Assembly: GCA_028379895.1 (NCBI GenBank)
Contig: JAOEKQ010000001.1
Span: forward strand, 1 to 64,000
Direction: 5' to 3'
DNA: 64,000 bases
From: Burkholderiales bacterium
Lineage (GTDB): Bacteria > Pseudomonadota > Gammaproteobacteria > Burkholderiales > Eutrophovitaceae
Numbering within the stretch: position 1 is the stretch's first letter; the number at the start of each line of letters is the position of its first letter. Positions 43,007 to 53,220 of the stretch are shown here, one piece after another. The notes below the pieces were generated by a model. That model searched no databases and was not told the origin of the DNA. It saw only the letters and a list, made by a program, of their open reading frames with translations. The translations under genes were made by a program, and so were the position numbers.

Positions 43007-43891
43007 TCATTTTTGAGCACGCTCTTCGCGACCATTTATTACAAGTTTTTGGACTCTAGGCGTCAGGATAAATTTTAATGTTTTTTCAAATGTTTGGCCT
43101 GGGACAACAATGCAGTCTTCTTTGCTCTGAAATGAACCGCCTATCGCGTTAATTATATCTTCAATCTCTGTTTGGTTCGGGTCATTAAATCGGATCACTA
43201 TCAAACTCTCGCTCGGGCTGGGGATTCCTATGTTGGAGAATGGGTTTGAGGTATCAACAGTAGGAACTCGCTGAAAGTTGATATGTGTTCTGGAGTATTG
43301 CGGGACGATGTGTTCGATGTAATCAGGCATTCGTCTTAAAATAGTTTGCGTGACATCGTCGATTGAGTGTCCCCTGTCTTTCTGATCACGGTAGAGTTTT
43401 TGTATCCACTCTAAGTTTATCGTTGGAGTAACTCCAATTAATAAGTCGACATGCTGGGATATGTTCACCGTATCGGTCACTATGCCCCCATGTAAGCCCT
43501 CATATATGAGCAAATCGGAGCCAGTCGCTATGTCTGACCATTCTGTGAATGTACCAACTTTTTGACCGTAAAGGCGAGCAGAGTTTTCATCGTGTAAATA
43601 TTGTCTTGCGCGACCTGCCCCCACTTCACCATATTCATTGAATAGAGCTTCTAACTCATCGAGAAGATTAGCCTCAGGACCAAAATGACTAATCGTTCGG
43701 CCCGCTGTGCGCTCCCAAGCATCGATTAGCTTACGCATCTCTTCGCGTTCGTATCGATGAAAACTATCCCCTTCAACGAAGATTGCTAGAAAATTTGCTT
43801 CGGCACAAATGAATTTGAAAGTCTCTTGGACACTGGTAGTACCAGCGCCAGACGCACCTGTGACGGCAACAATTGGATGTGCTCGGGACAT
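43007..43891 (-). CDS. prkB: Phosphoribulokinase family protein
   Basis: P-loop kinase of the class I phosphoribulokinase family. 294 residues. Walker A GASGAGTTSV is at 12-21; FVEGDSFHRYEREEM and HFGPEANLLDELE are family motifs, and LLIYEGLHGG is the Walker B region. Many proteobacteria without RubisCO carry a prkB of this kind. No RubisCO or other Calvin-cycle gene is in the window, so carbon fixation cannot be concluded. Divergent from leuS; ahead of uvrD on the same strand. Confidence 0.9.
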   Translation of the reverse strand: MSRAHPIVAVTGASGAGTTSVQETFKFICAEANFLAIFVEGDSFHRYEREEMRKLIDAWERTAGRTISHFGPEANLLDELEALFNEYGEVGAGRARQYLHDENSARLYGQKVGTFTEWSDIATGSDLLIYEGLHGGIVTDTVNISQHVDLLIGVTPTINLEWIQKLYRDQKDRGHSIDDVTQTILRRMPDYIEHIVPQYSRTHINFQRVPTVDTSNPFSNIGIPSPSESLIVIRFNDPNQTEIEDIINAIGGSFQSKEDCIVVPGQTFEKTLKFILTPRVQKLVINGREERAQK

Positions 43892-43949
43892 AAAGTTTAA
43901 ACGAAGTTAATGATGGTTCACGAATAGCTACTTTTTAATTCGCAGCAAA

Positions 43950-43977
43950 GATGCGCTTAAATTTGATCTTGCGCATC
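43950..43977. repeat. Inverted repeat upstream of leuS
   Basis: GATGCGC (43950-43956) and GCGCATC (43971-43977), 14 bases apart in the prkB/leuS divergent gap. A TATAAT (43997-44002) stands 20 bases to its right and may be the leuS -10; no good -35 goes with it. Possible operator. Confidence 0.3.
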
Positions 43978-44031
43978 ATTAATGTAGACCTAAAGTTATA
44001 ATTAGATATTAGTTTACAACATTGGTCACAC

Positions 44032-46638
44032 ATGGAAAGTCAATATCATCCTTCACTCATAGAGGCAGAGGCTCAGTCTCGCTGGGTTGAGAGTAAATCG
44101 TTCAAGGCTACAGAGGATCAAAATAAGCCCAAATATTATTGTTTGTCTATGTTCCCTTACCCCTCAGGTAAGTTACATATGGGACACGTCCGCAACTATA
44201 CGATTGGGGACGTGCTTACTCGATATCATCGAATGAATGGCTATAACGTATTGCAGCCGATGGGTTGGGACGCTTTCGGATTGCCCGCCGAAAATGCTGC
44301 GATGGCTAACGGTGTGCCACCTTCTAAATGGACGCGCGACAACATCGCATATATGAAGAAACAGCTCCAATCATTAGGGTTTGCTATCGATTGGAGCCGA
44401 GAGCTGGCGACTTGTGATCCTACTTATTATCGCTGGAATCAATGGTTATTTACAAAAATGCTCGAGAAGGGTCTTGTCTACCGGAAGACGGGCACGGTAA
44501 ATTGGGATCCAGTCGATCAAACTGTGCTTGCGAATGAGCAAGTCATTGATGGATGCGGCTGGAGAACTGGCGCCGTTGTCGAGAAACGCGAAATACCTAT
44601 GTATTACATGCGTATTACCGAGTATGCGCGCGAACTTCTGCAGGCTTTAGAGGCTTTGCCGGGCTGGCCTGATCGCGTCAAAACGATGCAAGCAAATTGG
44701 ATCGGGTTAAGCGAGGGCGTAAATGTATCTTTTCCTTATACCTTAGATGGGAAGGATGAGCTGTTAAAGGTATTTACGACCCGAGTCGATACGATAATGG
44801 GTGTCACATTTTGCGCGGTTGCTGCGGAGCACAGCATTGCAGAATACGCCGCTAAGTCTGATCTGAAGCTAGCTGCATTTATTGAGGAATGCAAACAGGG
44901 CAGTACGATGGAAGCAGACATAGCGTCTTTAGAGAAGAAAGGGATGCCCACGGGAGTTTTTGTCACGCATCCTTTAGATGGTAGGCGTGTCGAAGTTTGG
45001 GTTGGTAACTACGTTTTGATGACGTATGGCGAGGGCGCTGTTATGGGAGTACCTGGGCATGACGAGCGTGATTTTTTATTTGCAAAAAAATACGGTATTG
45101 ATATCCAGCAGGTAATCGAGGTCCCAAATAAGCACTACTCACAGGACGGATGGAGTGATTGGTATTCTGAAAAGGGCATATGCGTTGATTCGGGTAAATA
45201 CGACGGTATGACATTTGCCGAGTCAGTGGAGAGCATTGCTAACGACCTCTTAACGCTCAGTTTAGGGAAAAAGCACACGCAATGGCGGCTTCGTGACTGG
45301 GGTATTTCACGACAAAGATATTGGGGTACCCCGATACCTATTATTCACTGTGAATCTTGTGGTGATGTGCCTGTCCCTGAAGGTGACCTACCCGTTATAT
45401 TGCCGGAGGACTGTGTGCCCGATGGCTCAGGTAACCCATTAAATAAAAGGGCTGATTTTTTGCTGTGCAAGTGTCCAGCTTGCGGACGAGACGCGCAGCG
45501 GGAGACTGATACGATGGATACGTTTGTAGATTCATCTTGGTATTTTTTACGATTCGCTAGTGCCGATGCAAACGAAGCAATGGTGGATGAACGGGCTAGC
45601 TACTGGTTGCCCGTTGATCAATACATCGGCGGGATTGAGCACGCGATTTTACACTTGTTGTATTCCCGATTTTGGACAAAGGTTATGCGCGACCTTCAGG
45701 TATCAGAGATCGATGAGCCGTTTTCAAATTTGTTGACCCAGGGCATGGTTTTAAATGAAATCTTCTATAAGACGGAAGAGACAGGTCGAATTACTTATTA
45801 CAATCCACAAGATGTTGAACTACTGCTAGATGATAACGGAAAACGTTCAGGACAGCGCTTAGTCAAAAACGGTGAGGTCATAGAGACTGGTGGAATTCGA
45901 ACCATGTCAAAGTCAAAAAATAACGGCGTTGACCCACAATCCCTAATTAACCGATATGGGGCGGATACAGCCCGATTCTTTATGATGTTTACGTCCCCAC
46001 CCGAAGATACATTAGCTTGGAATGACGACGGGGTCGAGGGCGCATACCGTTTCTTAAAGCGTTTGTGGCGCTATGGTTATCAATTTAAAGAGTCTATTAG
46101 CAAAGGACTAGTTTTAAATATTTCCCAGCTTAACTCTAAAGATGCTAAAGACATACGCAGAGATTTGAACGTATTATTAAAGCAGGCAAATTTTGATTAT
46201 CAGCGAAAACAATATAATACCGTCGCCTCTGCTGGGATGAAAATGCTCAATGTGCTTGATCATATCGGGGGCGCACGATTGGAAGAAGATGAACGATCGA
46301 GTTTGAGGGCTGAGGGCTTAGGTATTTTGTTGCGAATATTATTTCCAATTGTTCCTCATATTACGGAGAGACTATGGGATGAGCTGGGATTTGCCGGCGA
46401 TTTACAATATGCGGTATGGCCACGAGTAAATAAAGAAGCCCTATTGCGAGACGAAATTGAGCTTGTAGTGCAAGTTAATGGGAAGTTGAGAAGTAAAATA
46501 ACCGTTGCTGTATCCGCTTCAAAGGAGCAGATCGAGGCCGCGGCCTTAGGCGACGACCTGGTGCAAAATTATGTCCATGGTAAGTCCGTAAAAAAAATCG
46601 TGCTTGTTGCAGGCCGACTGGTAAATATAGTCATTTAA
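44032..46638 (+). CDS. leuS: Leucyl-tRNA synthetase
   Basis: Charges tRNA-Leu. 868 residues of the bacterial type. The HIGH motif is [16 protein letters not shown] (41-56), the KMSKS loop reads TMSKSKNNG (about 624). The editing domain (about 225-410) has [12 protein letters not shown] and [16 protein letters not shown]. The zinc-type module [11 protein letters not shown]...CKCPACG is present with its cysteines. lptE follows 20 bases after. Confidence 0.98.
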   Translation: MESQYHPSLIEAEAQSRWVESKSFKATEDQNKPKYYCLSMFPYPSGKLHMGHVRNYTIGDVLTRYHRMNGYNVLQPMGWDAFGLPAENAAMANGVPPSKWTRDNIAYMKKQLQSLGFAIDWSRELATCDPTYYRWNQWLFTKMLEKGLVYRKTGTVNWDPVDQTVLANEQVIDGCGWRTGAVVEKREIPMYYMRITEYARELLQALEALPGWPDRVKTMQANWIGLSEGVNVSFPYTLDGKDELLKVFTTRVDTIMGVTFCAVAAEHSIAEYAAKSDLKLAAFIEECKQGSTMEADIASLEKKGMPTGVFVTHPLDGRRVEVWVGNYVLMTYGEGAVMGVPGHDERDFLFAKKYGIDIQQVIEVPNKHYSQDGWSDWYSEKGICVDSGKYDGMTFAESVESIANDLLTLSLGKKHTQWRLRDWGISRQRYWGTPIPIIHCESCGDVPVPEGDLPVILPEDCVPDGSGNPLNKRADFLLCKCPACGRDAQRETDTMDTFVDSSWYFLRFASADANEAMVDERASYWLPVDQYIGGIEHAILHLLYSRFWTKVMRDLQVSEIDEPFSNLLTQGMVLNEIFYKTEETGRITYYNPQDVELLLDDNGKRSGQRLVKNGEVIETGGIRTMSKSKNNGVDPQSLINRYGADTARFFMMFTSPPEDTLAWNDDGVEGAYRFLKRLWRYGYQFKESISKGLVLNISQLNSKDAKDIRRDLNVLLKQANFDYQRKQYNTVASAGMKMLNVLDHIGGARLEEDERSSLRAEGLGILLRILFPIVPHITERLWDELGFAGDLQYAVWPRVNKEALLRDEIELVVQVNGKLRSKITVAVSASKEQIEAAALGDDLVQNYVHGKSVKKIVLVAGRLVNIVI

Positions 46639-46658
46639 TCGAATTGCATGCGAAATTA

Positions 46659-47159
46659 ATGCTTAAAATAAAAACGACGTTACTTCTTATAGGAATCGCA
46701 ATCACGTTGTCTAGTTGCGGATTTAAATTGAAGGGTAGTTTCGAGATACCCTATCAAGCTATATACCTGCAAGCAGAGGTGGGGTCCCGTGTTGGCAAAA
46801 TAATTAAAAAGAAAATTCAGAGAACATCTTACGTTAATGTCGTTCAGACAATGTCCGATGCTGAAGTTGCCATAATTATTTTAAGCGAAGTCTCGATACG
46901 AACCGTTGCAGTATTGTCAAATGCGGGCAGCGTTGATGAGTATGAGTTGGTTTATACCATCGGGTATAGAATTGATTCGACAAATAATTCAATCAACAAC
47001 GCCGAGCGCCAGCTCGTATTACGTCGGAAAATAACGCACAGTGATCTTGATATTGCAGCTAAATCGAATGAAGAGAATTCTCTAATTAATGATATGGCTT
47101 CTGAGGCGGCCACTAGAATCTTGGTGCGTCTTTCAAGGAAAAAAAATATAGGATTATGA
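46659..47159 (+). CDS. lptE: LPS assembly lipoprotein LptE
   Basis: Outer-membrane lipoprotein plugging the LptD barrel for LPS export. 166 residues. The N-terminus is MLKIKTTLLLIGIAITLSSCGFKLKG: signal peptide with lipobox LSSC and the family's GFxLKG start of the mature protein. It follows leuS, as is normal. The usual next gene, holA, is not here; metX follows. An upstream TTG at 46644 is open in frame but less likely. Confidence 0.9.
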   Translation: MLKIKTTLLLIGIAITLSSCGFKLKGSFEIPYQAIYLQAEVGSRVGKIIKKKIQRTSYVNVVQTMSDAEVAIIILSEVSIRTVAVLSNAGSVDEYELVYTIGYRIDSTNNSINNAERQLVLRRKITHSDLDIAAKSNEENSLINDMASEAATRILVRLSRKKNIGL

Positions 47160-47226
47160 GTACTTTGGGCGTAAATTATAATGCTGATATCTGCGTTAAT
47201 GCGCTAGTTGAAGGACGGCGTTTAAC

Positions 47227-48363
47227 ATGAACTCGTCAATTGGAGACGTGAAGCCGCAAACCATGGATTTTGAGGAACCTTTACTTCTGAAATGTGGTGA
47301 TACGCTCTCTAACTATCAACTTACTTTTGAAACATACGGTGCCCTTAACGATGATAAGACTAACGCTGTTCTGGTGTGTCACGCGCTTAATGCATCACAT
47401 CACGTAGCCGGGACGTATGACGGAGACGAAAAAACCTTGGGTTGGTGGGATAATTTAATTGGGCCAGGTAAGCCGTTAGATACCAACCGTTTTTTTGTGA
47501 TTGGCGTTAATAATCTCGGTGGATGTCATGGCTCGACCGGTCCGTCAACTATAAACGCCGCTACTAATGAACCATGGGGAAGCGCATTCCCTATGGTTAC
47601 TGTTGAGGATTGGGTAGAAACTCAGGCTAGACTTGCGACTAAGCTTGGTATTGATATTTTTGCTGCGGTTATGGGCGGCAGTTTGGGAGGTATGCAGGCT
47701 CTTCAATGGACCATAGATCAGCCTAACCGTATTAATAATGCCGTAATCGTAGCAGCTGCACCAAAATTATCCGCACAAAATATCGCGTTTAATGAGGTGG
47801 CACGCCAAGCGATTACTCTCGACAATGAATTCTTTGATGGCGATTTTTACCAGCACAAAGCCATACCACGAAGCGGTTTAAAAATTGCACGGATGATTGG
47901 CCACATAACTTATCTATCCGACGACACAATGGACGTTAAGTTTGGTAGAACTTTGCGTAAAGACTCTTTAAAGTTTAACTTCGATACTGATTTTCAAATT
48001 GAGTCTTATCTGCGTTATCAAGGGGATAAGTTTGCAGATACTTTTGATGCAAATACTTATTTACGTATAACGAAAGCGCTTGACTATTTTGATCCGGCTG
48101 CCAAGTGCTCGGGGAACTTAGCTGAAAGCTTGAGTCATGCAGAAGCTAACTTTCTAGTTATTTCATTCACTTCCGACTGGCGGTTCTCTCCTAGTCGCTC
48201 GGAGGAAATCGTTGAAGCGCTCGTAGCGAACAAATTGAATGTGTCCTACGCGGAAATAGATTCGCCCAACGGGCACGATGCATTTTTGATGGACGAGCCG
48301 ATTTACCATAATTTGATTAGTGCTTATTTTGAGCGAATATGGAACGAGCGCTGCGATGTCTAA
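47227..48363 (+). CDS. metX: Homoserine O-acyltransferase MetX
   Basis: Alpha/beta hydrolase-fold enzyme that activates homoserine in methionine synthesis. 378 residues. The catalytic triad is visible: S152 in MGGSLGGMQ, Asp in FTSDWRFSP, and His in NGHDAFLMD. Many proteobacterial MetX enzymes use succinyl-CoA rather than acetyl-CoA; I cannot decide it from the sequence. It overlaps metW by eight bases, the usual metXW pair. TATAAT at 47177-47182 may be its -10. Confidence 0.95.
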   Translation: MNSSIGDVKPQTMDFEEPLLLKCGDTLSNYQLTFETYGALNDDKTNAVLVCHALNASHHVAGTYDGDEKTLGWWDNLIGPGKPLDTNRFFVIGVNNLGGCHGSTGPSTINAATNEPWGSAFPMVTVEDWVETQARLATKLGIDIFAAVMGGSLGGMQALQWTIDQPNRINNAVIVAAAPKLSAQNIAFNEVARQAITLDNEFFDGDFYQHKAIPRSGLKIARMIGHITYLSDDTMDVKFGRTLRKDSLKFNFDTDFQIESYLRYQGDKFADTFDANTYLRITKALDYFDPAAKCSGNLAESLSHAEANFLVISFTSDWRFSPSRSEEIVEALVANKLNVSYAEIDSPNGHDAFLMDEPIYHNLISAYFERIWNERCDV

Positions 48364-48964
48364 GGGGAATAAAATTAGGCGCCGTGATTACGAAATAATC
48401 ACTACCATGATTCGTAATGATTCTACCGTGCTAGATTTAGGATGCGGCGACGGATCATTGTTGTTACACCTTAAGAAGACGCGAAACGTAACGGGGTACG
48501 GCGTTGATAAAGATTACCGAAATGTTTTTGCGAGCGTAAGCAACGGTATTAATATTATCCAATCTGATTTAGAGCAAGGCTTATCCGGCTTCGCTGACAA
48601 TGCATTTGATTACATTATTTTGTCTTTGACTTTGCAAGCCGTTCATGAAACCGAAGTCATTATGGACGAAATGCTTCGTGTAGGCAGGCAGGTAATCGTC
48701 ACTTTCCCTAACTTTGGATTGTGGCGACATCGCTTACAGATTTTGTTAGGGAAAACACCTATGTCAAAAGAATTACCCCACCAATGGTATGACACACCGA
48801 ATGTTCATGTGTTAACGATTAATGATTTCGAAAAGTACTGTTCACAATACGACGTAAATATTCGTGACCGTATCGTAATTAGCGAGAGTGGTCGGATGGT
48901 CACGACGTTTCCTAACCTGTTGGGAGCTGTGGCAATTTATCGGTTTAATAAGGGGCCGAATTAG
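48356..48964 (+). CDS. metW: Methionine biosynthesis protein MetW
   Basis: SAM-methyltransferase-fold protein that works with MetX. 202 residues. Motif I is [15 protein letters not shown], followed by [22 protein letters not shown] and [19 protein letters not shown], which is characteristic of MetW. The start ATG 48356 overlaps the end of metX. It is convergent with ampG. Confidence 0.95.
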   Translation: MSKGNKIRRRDYEIITTMIRNDSTVLDLGCGDGSLLLHLKKTRNVTGYGVDKDYRNVFASVSNGINIIQSDLEQGLSGFADNAFDYIILSLTLQAVHETEVIMDEMLRVGRQVIVTFPNFGLWRHRLQILLGKTPMSKELPHQWYDTPNVHVLTINDFEKYCSQYDVNIRDRIVISESGRMVTTFPNLLGAVAIYRFNKGPN

Positions 48965-48987
48965 TACGTACTATTTTCTACCGATTT

Positions 48988-50310
48988 TTAGGGCCTGCCT
49001 TCTATCGATATTTTTCTTACGAACCAAACAAGCATCAGACTAGGTATCCCAATCAGTGCTGTTGTTAAAAAGAAATATGCGTATCCCCATGTTTCGACAA
49101 ATACACCTGACCATCCAGCAATCGATTTTGGCAACAAAAACATCAGCGAGCTGAATAGCGCGTATTGAGTTGCTGAATACTGGATATTGGTCAGGCTAGA
49201 CAGATATGCGATGAATGCTGCGCTCGCGATTCCTGCGCTGAAATTGTCGGCGCTCACCGTGAGAGTGAGTGCCCCGATGGAGGGCTCATTAACGGATAGC
49301 CATGCGAATAACAAATTTGTTAGGCTGCTCAGAGCGGCACCTAAAAAAAGTATCTTAAAAATCCCGAGATACTTGATTAGTGACCCTCCGACGAGAGCGC
49401 CTAAAACAGTCATAATTACGCCGAAAATTTTTGATACCGTGGCAATCTCCTGCTTTGAGAATCCCATATCTATATAAAAGGGGTTTGACATAACACCCAT
49501 AACAATATCCGAGATGCGATAGAGGCTAATCATTGCAAGCAATGAGACTGCTTGAAGCCGATAACGTCTTATAAAGTCTAAAAATGGCATGACGGCGGCC
49601 TTTTTAAACCATCTAACTAGTCGTTCCACTCGTGATTCTGCATTCCATTCAGTAATGCATTGATTGATTTGCGGAGATGGCTCTGGCGAGAGGATGGTGG
49701 TTACCATGCCGATTAACATGAGGGCCGCCATACACATATACGTATACATCCAAGGCTCTGGTTCATATATGTTCGCGGTGTAGTCAAACCATGAGGCTAG
49801 AAATAGTGCACCAGCAGATGCAATAATCATGGCTATTCGATATCCCATTTGATACGTTGCCGCCATGGCTCCTTGATCCTCAATCAGTCCCGATTCAATT
49901 CGGAAGGCGTCTAAGGCAATATCTTGAGTCGCAGAAGCAAAAGCAGTTAATAAAGCAAATCCTATAAGGCTAGATACTCCTCGTGAGGGGTCCGTTGTCG
50001 CTATACCAATTAGCCCAATAGCTATTGCAACTTGAGATACCAATAACCACGATCGCCGCCGACCAAACTTTGTGGTGAGTAGGGGTATCGGTAGTTGATC
50101 AACCAGTGGAGACCAGGCCCATTTAAAGGCGTACACCAAACCTATCCATGAAAAAAATCCAATCGCTGAAAGCTCAAGTCCAGCTTCTCTTAGCCAGAAA
50201 GAGAGAGTTCCAAATACTAAAAGAAGTGGTAGGCCTGCTGAAAACCCCAGGAACAACATACGTAAAACATTAGTTTGAGTATAAATTATGAAGAAGGCGC
50301 TAATATTCAT
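48988..50310 (-). CDS. ampG: AmpG-family MFS muropeptide permease
   Basis: Inner-membrane transporter that recovers anhydromuropeptides for peptidoglycan recycling. 440 residues from ATG 50310, about 12 membrane segments. Characteristic are FLGFSAGLPLLLVFGTLSFWLREAG, FFSWIGLVYAFKWAWSPLVDQLP, GRRRSWLLVSQ and ASATQDIALDAFRIE. A TTG directly after the xth stop (50349) would add 13 residues; no good SD stands before either start. Confidence 0.9.
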   Translation of the reverse strand: MNISAFFIIYTQTNVLRMLFLGFSAGLPLLLVFGTLSFWLREAGLELSAIGFFSWIGLVYAFKWAWSPLVDQLPIPLLTTKFGRRRSWLLVSQVAIAIGLIGIATTDPSRGVSSLIGFALLTAFASATQDIALDAFRIESGLIEDQGAMAATYQMGYRIAMIIASAGALFLASWFDYTANIYEPEPWMYTYMCMAALMLIGMVTTILSPEPSPQINQCITEWNAESRVERLVRWFKKAAVMPFLDFIRRYRLQAVSLLAMISLYRISDIVMGVMSNPFYIDMGFSKQEIATVSKIFGVIMTVLGALVGGSLIKYLGIFKILFLGAALSSLTNLLFAWLSVNEPSIGALTLTVSADNFSAGIASAAFIAYLSSLTNIQYSATQYALFSSLMFLLPKSIAGWSGVFVETWGYAYFFLTTALIGIPSLMLVWFVRKISIEGRP

Positions 50311-50349
50311 ATTTTTAGGGTGGCACTTCTTTAAATTGAATGAAAGCAA

Positions 50350-51126
50350 TTACAAGTCAAAATCATAGTCAATGATTAATGGTGCATGATCGCTAAATCG
50401 CTTGGCTTTATAGATTTTTTCACGTTTTGCTGTTTGCGCAATACCTGGCGTGCATAGCTGGTAGTCAATACGCCACCCGACATTATTCAGCCAAGCCTGC
50501 CCGCGGTTCGACCACCAGGTGTATTGATCGGGACGCGGATTTAATGTTCTAAATACGTCGATATATCCCAGGTTATTGAGAATTCCGTCGAACCATTCTC
50601 TCTCTTCAGGCATAAAACCTGAATTTTTTTTGTTAGCCTTCCAGTTTTTTAAATCGATTTCTTTGTGTGCGGTATTCCAATCCCCACATATCACGACCTC
50701 CCTGCCGCTTTTTTTTAATTCGTTCAGTGGTTCTACGAATCGCTCCATGAAGCGAAACTTGATGGCTAGCCTTTCGTCAGAGCTTGACCCTGATGGAACG
50801 TAAACGGAAATAACAGAGAGGTTATTAAAACGTGCTTCAATATACCTGCCCTCAGCATCAATATCCTCGAAACCGAGTCCTTCAATCACTTCATCAGGTT
50901 CTCGTTTAGAATAAATACCAACGCCGCTATAGCCCGGTCGTTGGGCGCAATGAAAATAGCTGTGATAGTTAGCGATGCATCTTGTATCGTCATCAATATC
51001 TTTTTCCTGAGCTTTAAGCTCTTGAAGGCATAATATATCCGCGCCGGACCTTCTCAACCATGGAGCGAGTCCTTTTCTAACCGCAGAACGGATACCATTT
51101 AAATTTAATGAAATTATTCTTAACAT
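50350..51126 (-). CDS. xth: Exodeoxyribonuclease III
   Basis: Mg-dependent AP endonuclease and 3'-5' exonuclease for base excision repair. 258 residues. Starts [15 protein letters not shown], with LCLQELKAQEKDID, GYSGVGIYSKREP, CGDWNTAHKEIDLKN, WWSNRGQAWLNNVGWRIDYQL and FSDHAPLIIDYD, i.e. all catalytic residues (Asn, Glu, Asp-Asn, Asp-His). The frame is open upstream into pyrE, but the start was set at 51126 where the family begins. That ATG overlaps the pyrE ATG by two bases on the other strand. Confidence 0.95.
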   Translation of the reverse strand: MLRIISLNLNGIRSAVRKGLAPWLRRSGADILCLQELKAQEKDIDDDTRCIANYHSYFHCAQRPGYSGVGIYSKREPDEVIEGLGFEDIDAEGRYIEARFNNLSVISVYVPSGSSSDERLAIKFRFMERFVEPLNELKKSGREVVICGDWNTAHKEIDLKNWKANKKNSGFMPEEREWFDGILNNLGYIDVFRTLNPRPDQYTWWSNRGQAWLNNVGWRIDYQLCTPGIAQTAKREKIYKAKRFSDHAPLIIDYDFDL

Positions 51127-51775
51127 GACACCACAACTTTTCTCAAAAATAGATTTTATCGAGTTTACCCGCCACGCTAACGTTTTGCATTTTGGTGATT
51201 TTACAACCAAGGCTGGTAGGCAATCGCCTTACTTTTTTAACACTGGTTTGTTTACGGATGGGAACGCTATCGGAAGACTAGGTCGATTTTATGCTCAAGC
51301 GATTCTTAGTGCGAAAATTAATTTCGATATGCTTTACGGACCAGCATACAAGGGGATTACTTTAGCGGCTTCAACGGCGATAGCATTATCGAGTTTAAAT
51401 CGGAATGTGCCGTTTGCATTTAATCGTAAGGAGGCTAAAGCACATGGCGAGGGAGGGTTAACTATTGGCGCACCAGTCTCAGGTCACGTTCTTATTGTTG
51501 ATGATGTTATCTCTGCTGGAACTTCAGTTCGTGAATCTATCAATGTTATCGAAGCCGCAGGCGCTACACCTTGCGGTATTGTTGTTTCTTTAGATCGTCA
51601 GGAACGTGGTACAGGCACCGAGTCAGCGATTCAAGAAATTGAGCGAGAGTTTAAGCTCCCTGTAATCAGTTTATTTTGCTTGGATGATCTCGTTGATTAT
51701 TTATCGCAACGGCCTGAAATGGCCGATAACCTTAAACAAGTTAGTGAATATCGTGCCCAGTACGGCGCGAGTTAA
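51125..51775 (+). CDS. pyrE: Orotate phosphoribosyltransferase
   Basis: Makes orotidylate from orotate and PRPP in pyrimidine synthesis. 216 residues. [21 protein letters not shown] is the N-terminal signature; the PRPP-binding loop is [16 protein letters not shown] (about 120-135); [13 protein letters not shown] is the flexible catalytic loop. No later start exists, so the gene's promoter and ribosome binding site must lie within xth. The TAA overlaps that of gatB, convergent, by four bases. Confidence 0.96.
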   Translation: MTPQLFSKIDFIEFTRHANVLHFGDFTTKAGRQSPYFFNTGLFTDGNAIGRLGRFYAQAILSAKINFDMLYGPAYKGITLAASTAIALSSLNRNVPFAFNRKEAKAHGEGGLTIGAPVSGHVLIVDDVISAGTSVRESINVIEAAGATPCGIVVSLDRQERGTGTESAIQEIEREFKLPVISLFCLDDLVDYLSQRPEMADNLKQVSEYRAQYGAS

Positions 51776-53217
51776 CTTAACTTAGTTTTAAGGATGTCGT
51801 TTACTTGCGTGGGATTTGCTTTGCCTTTGGTTAGCTTCATTACCTGGCCTACAAGTGAATTAAGCGCTTTTTCTTTACCCGCCTTAAAGTCAGCAACTTG
51901 TTGCGAGTTTTCTTTGATAACTTGTGAGACATAAGCTTCAATTTCACCCGTGTCGGACATTTGCTTGAAGCCCTTTTCCGTAATAATGTCATCCACGGAT
52001 GAGTTGCCGCTCCAAAGTTCTTCAAAAACCAATCGAGCTAATTTTGTAGACAGCGTGTTATCGAGAATACGCTTGATCAAGTTTGATAGAGTTTCTGCAT
52101 TTATAGGGCATTGAGTAAAATCTTTTTGTGCGCGATTAAGCGAGGCTGTCAGCTCACCATTCATCCAGTTTGCGATTAATTTAGCTGCAGGTTTGATGGT
52201 TTTTTGATCGAATTGGTCGAGTGTAGCTTCGAAATATGTGGCTGCCTCAAGGCTGGATACCAGTGATGCCACATCGGGACCATTTAGTTCTAATTCACTT
52301 TGATATCTTTTGGCTTTTGACTCCGGGAGCTCGGGGAGAGACGCACGTGTTCTAATTAACCATTCATCGTCAATGACCAATGGTAATAAGTCTGGGTCTG
52401 GAAAATAGCGATAGTCATGGGCGTCTTCTTTCGTTCTCATTAAACGCGTTTCTCCGCTATCAGGATCAAAAAGTACGGTGGCTTGTACGATTGCTAGTCC
52501 ATCCTCGATTTGTTCCATTTGCCAACTGGCTTCGTATTCAATAGCTTGTTGAAGAAACTTAAAAGAATTTAAATTCTTGATTTCTCTGCGTGTTCCGAGT
52601 TTCTCATCTCCTTTCCTACGTACCGAAACGTTCGCATCACATCTGAAGTTCCCTTCTTGCATATTTCCTTCACAAATGCCTATCCACCGCACGAGAGCGT
52701 GAAGCGTTTTAGCGTATTCTACCGCCTCATTAGAAGATCTCATTTCAGGCTCAGACACAATCTCTAGTAACGGTGTACCTGCTCGATTGAGGTCAATACC
52801 ACTCATACCAATAAAGTCTTCATGTAGAGACTTTCCAGCATCTTCCTCCAAGTGCGCGCGAGTTAGATTAACGGTTCTTTCAGTTTTGTTGACGTGAAAT
52901 TTTAATTTTCCGCCTTCTACGATAGGTATTTCCATTTGACTGATTTGATAACCCTTCGGTAAGTCGGGATAAAAGTAGTTTTTTCGAGCAAAAATTGAAC
53001 GTTGGTTGATAGTCGCTTGTGTCGCGACACCAAAACGTATCGCCTTCCCGACCGCATCTTTATTGAGAACCGGTAAAACCCCTGGCAGCGCGAGGTCTAC
53101 TTCGCAAGCATGAGCGTTAGGGGGTGCGCCGACATCTGTAGACGCCCCAGAAAAGATCTTTGATTCGGTTGACAGTTGTACGTGGGTTTCAATTCCAATA
53201 ACAATTTCCCATTCCAT
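51772..53217 (-). CDS. gatB: Asp-tRNA(Asn)/Glu-tRNA(Gln) amidotransferase subunit B
   Basis: tRNA-binding and kinase subunit of GatCAB, which makes Gln-tRNA or Asn-tRNA by amidation. 481 residues. It starts [25 protein letters not shown]; further motifs are [35 protein letters not shown] and [29 protein letters not shown] ([17 protein letters not shown]). The C-terminal YqeY-like tail is present. gatA lies three bases upstream. Confidence 0.97.
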   Translation of the reverse strand: MEWEIVIGIETHVQLSTESKIFSGASTDVGAPPNAHACEVDLALPGVLPVLNKDAVGKAIRFGVATQATINQRSIFARKNYFYPDLPKGYQISQMEIPIVEGGKLKFHVNKTERTVNLTRAHLEEDAGKSLHEDFIGMSGIDLNRAGTPLLEIVSEPEMRSSNEAVEYAKTLHALVRWIGICEGNMQEGNFRCDANVSVRRKGDEKLGTRREIKNLNSFKFLQQAIEYEASWQMEQIEDGLAIVQATVLFDPDSGETRLMRTKEDAHDYRYFPDPDLLPLVIDDEWLIRTRASLPELPESKAKRYQSELELNGPDVASLVSSLEAATYFEATLDQFDQKTIKPAAKLIANWMNGELTASLNRAQKDFTQCPINAETLSNLIKRILDNTLSTKLARLVFEELWSGNSSVDDIITEKGFKQMSDTGEIEAYVSQVIKENSQQVADFKAGKEKALNSLVGQVMKLTKGKANPTQVNDILKTKLS

Positions 53218-53220
53218 AGT

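Noticed and set aside
48962..48973. Palindrome TAGTACGTACTA after metW
   Set aside because: No loop and no proper T run; the 23-base convergent gap seems too small for a terminator I can support.
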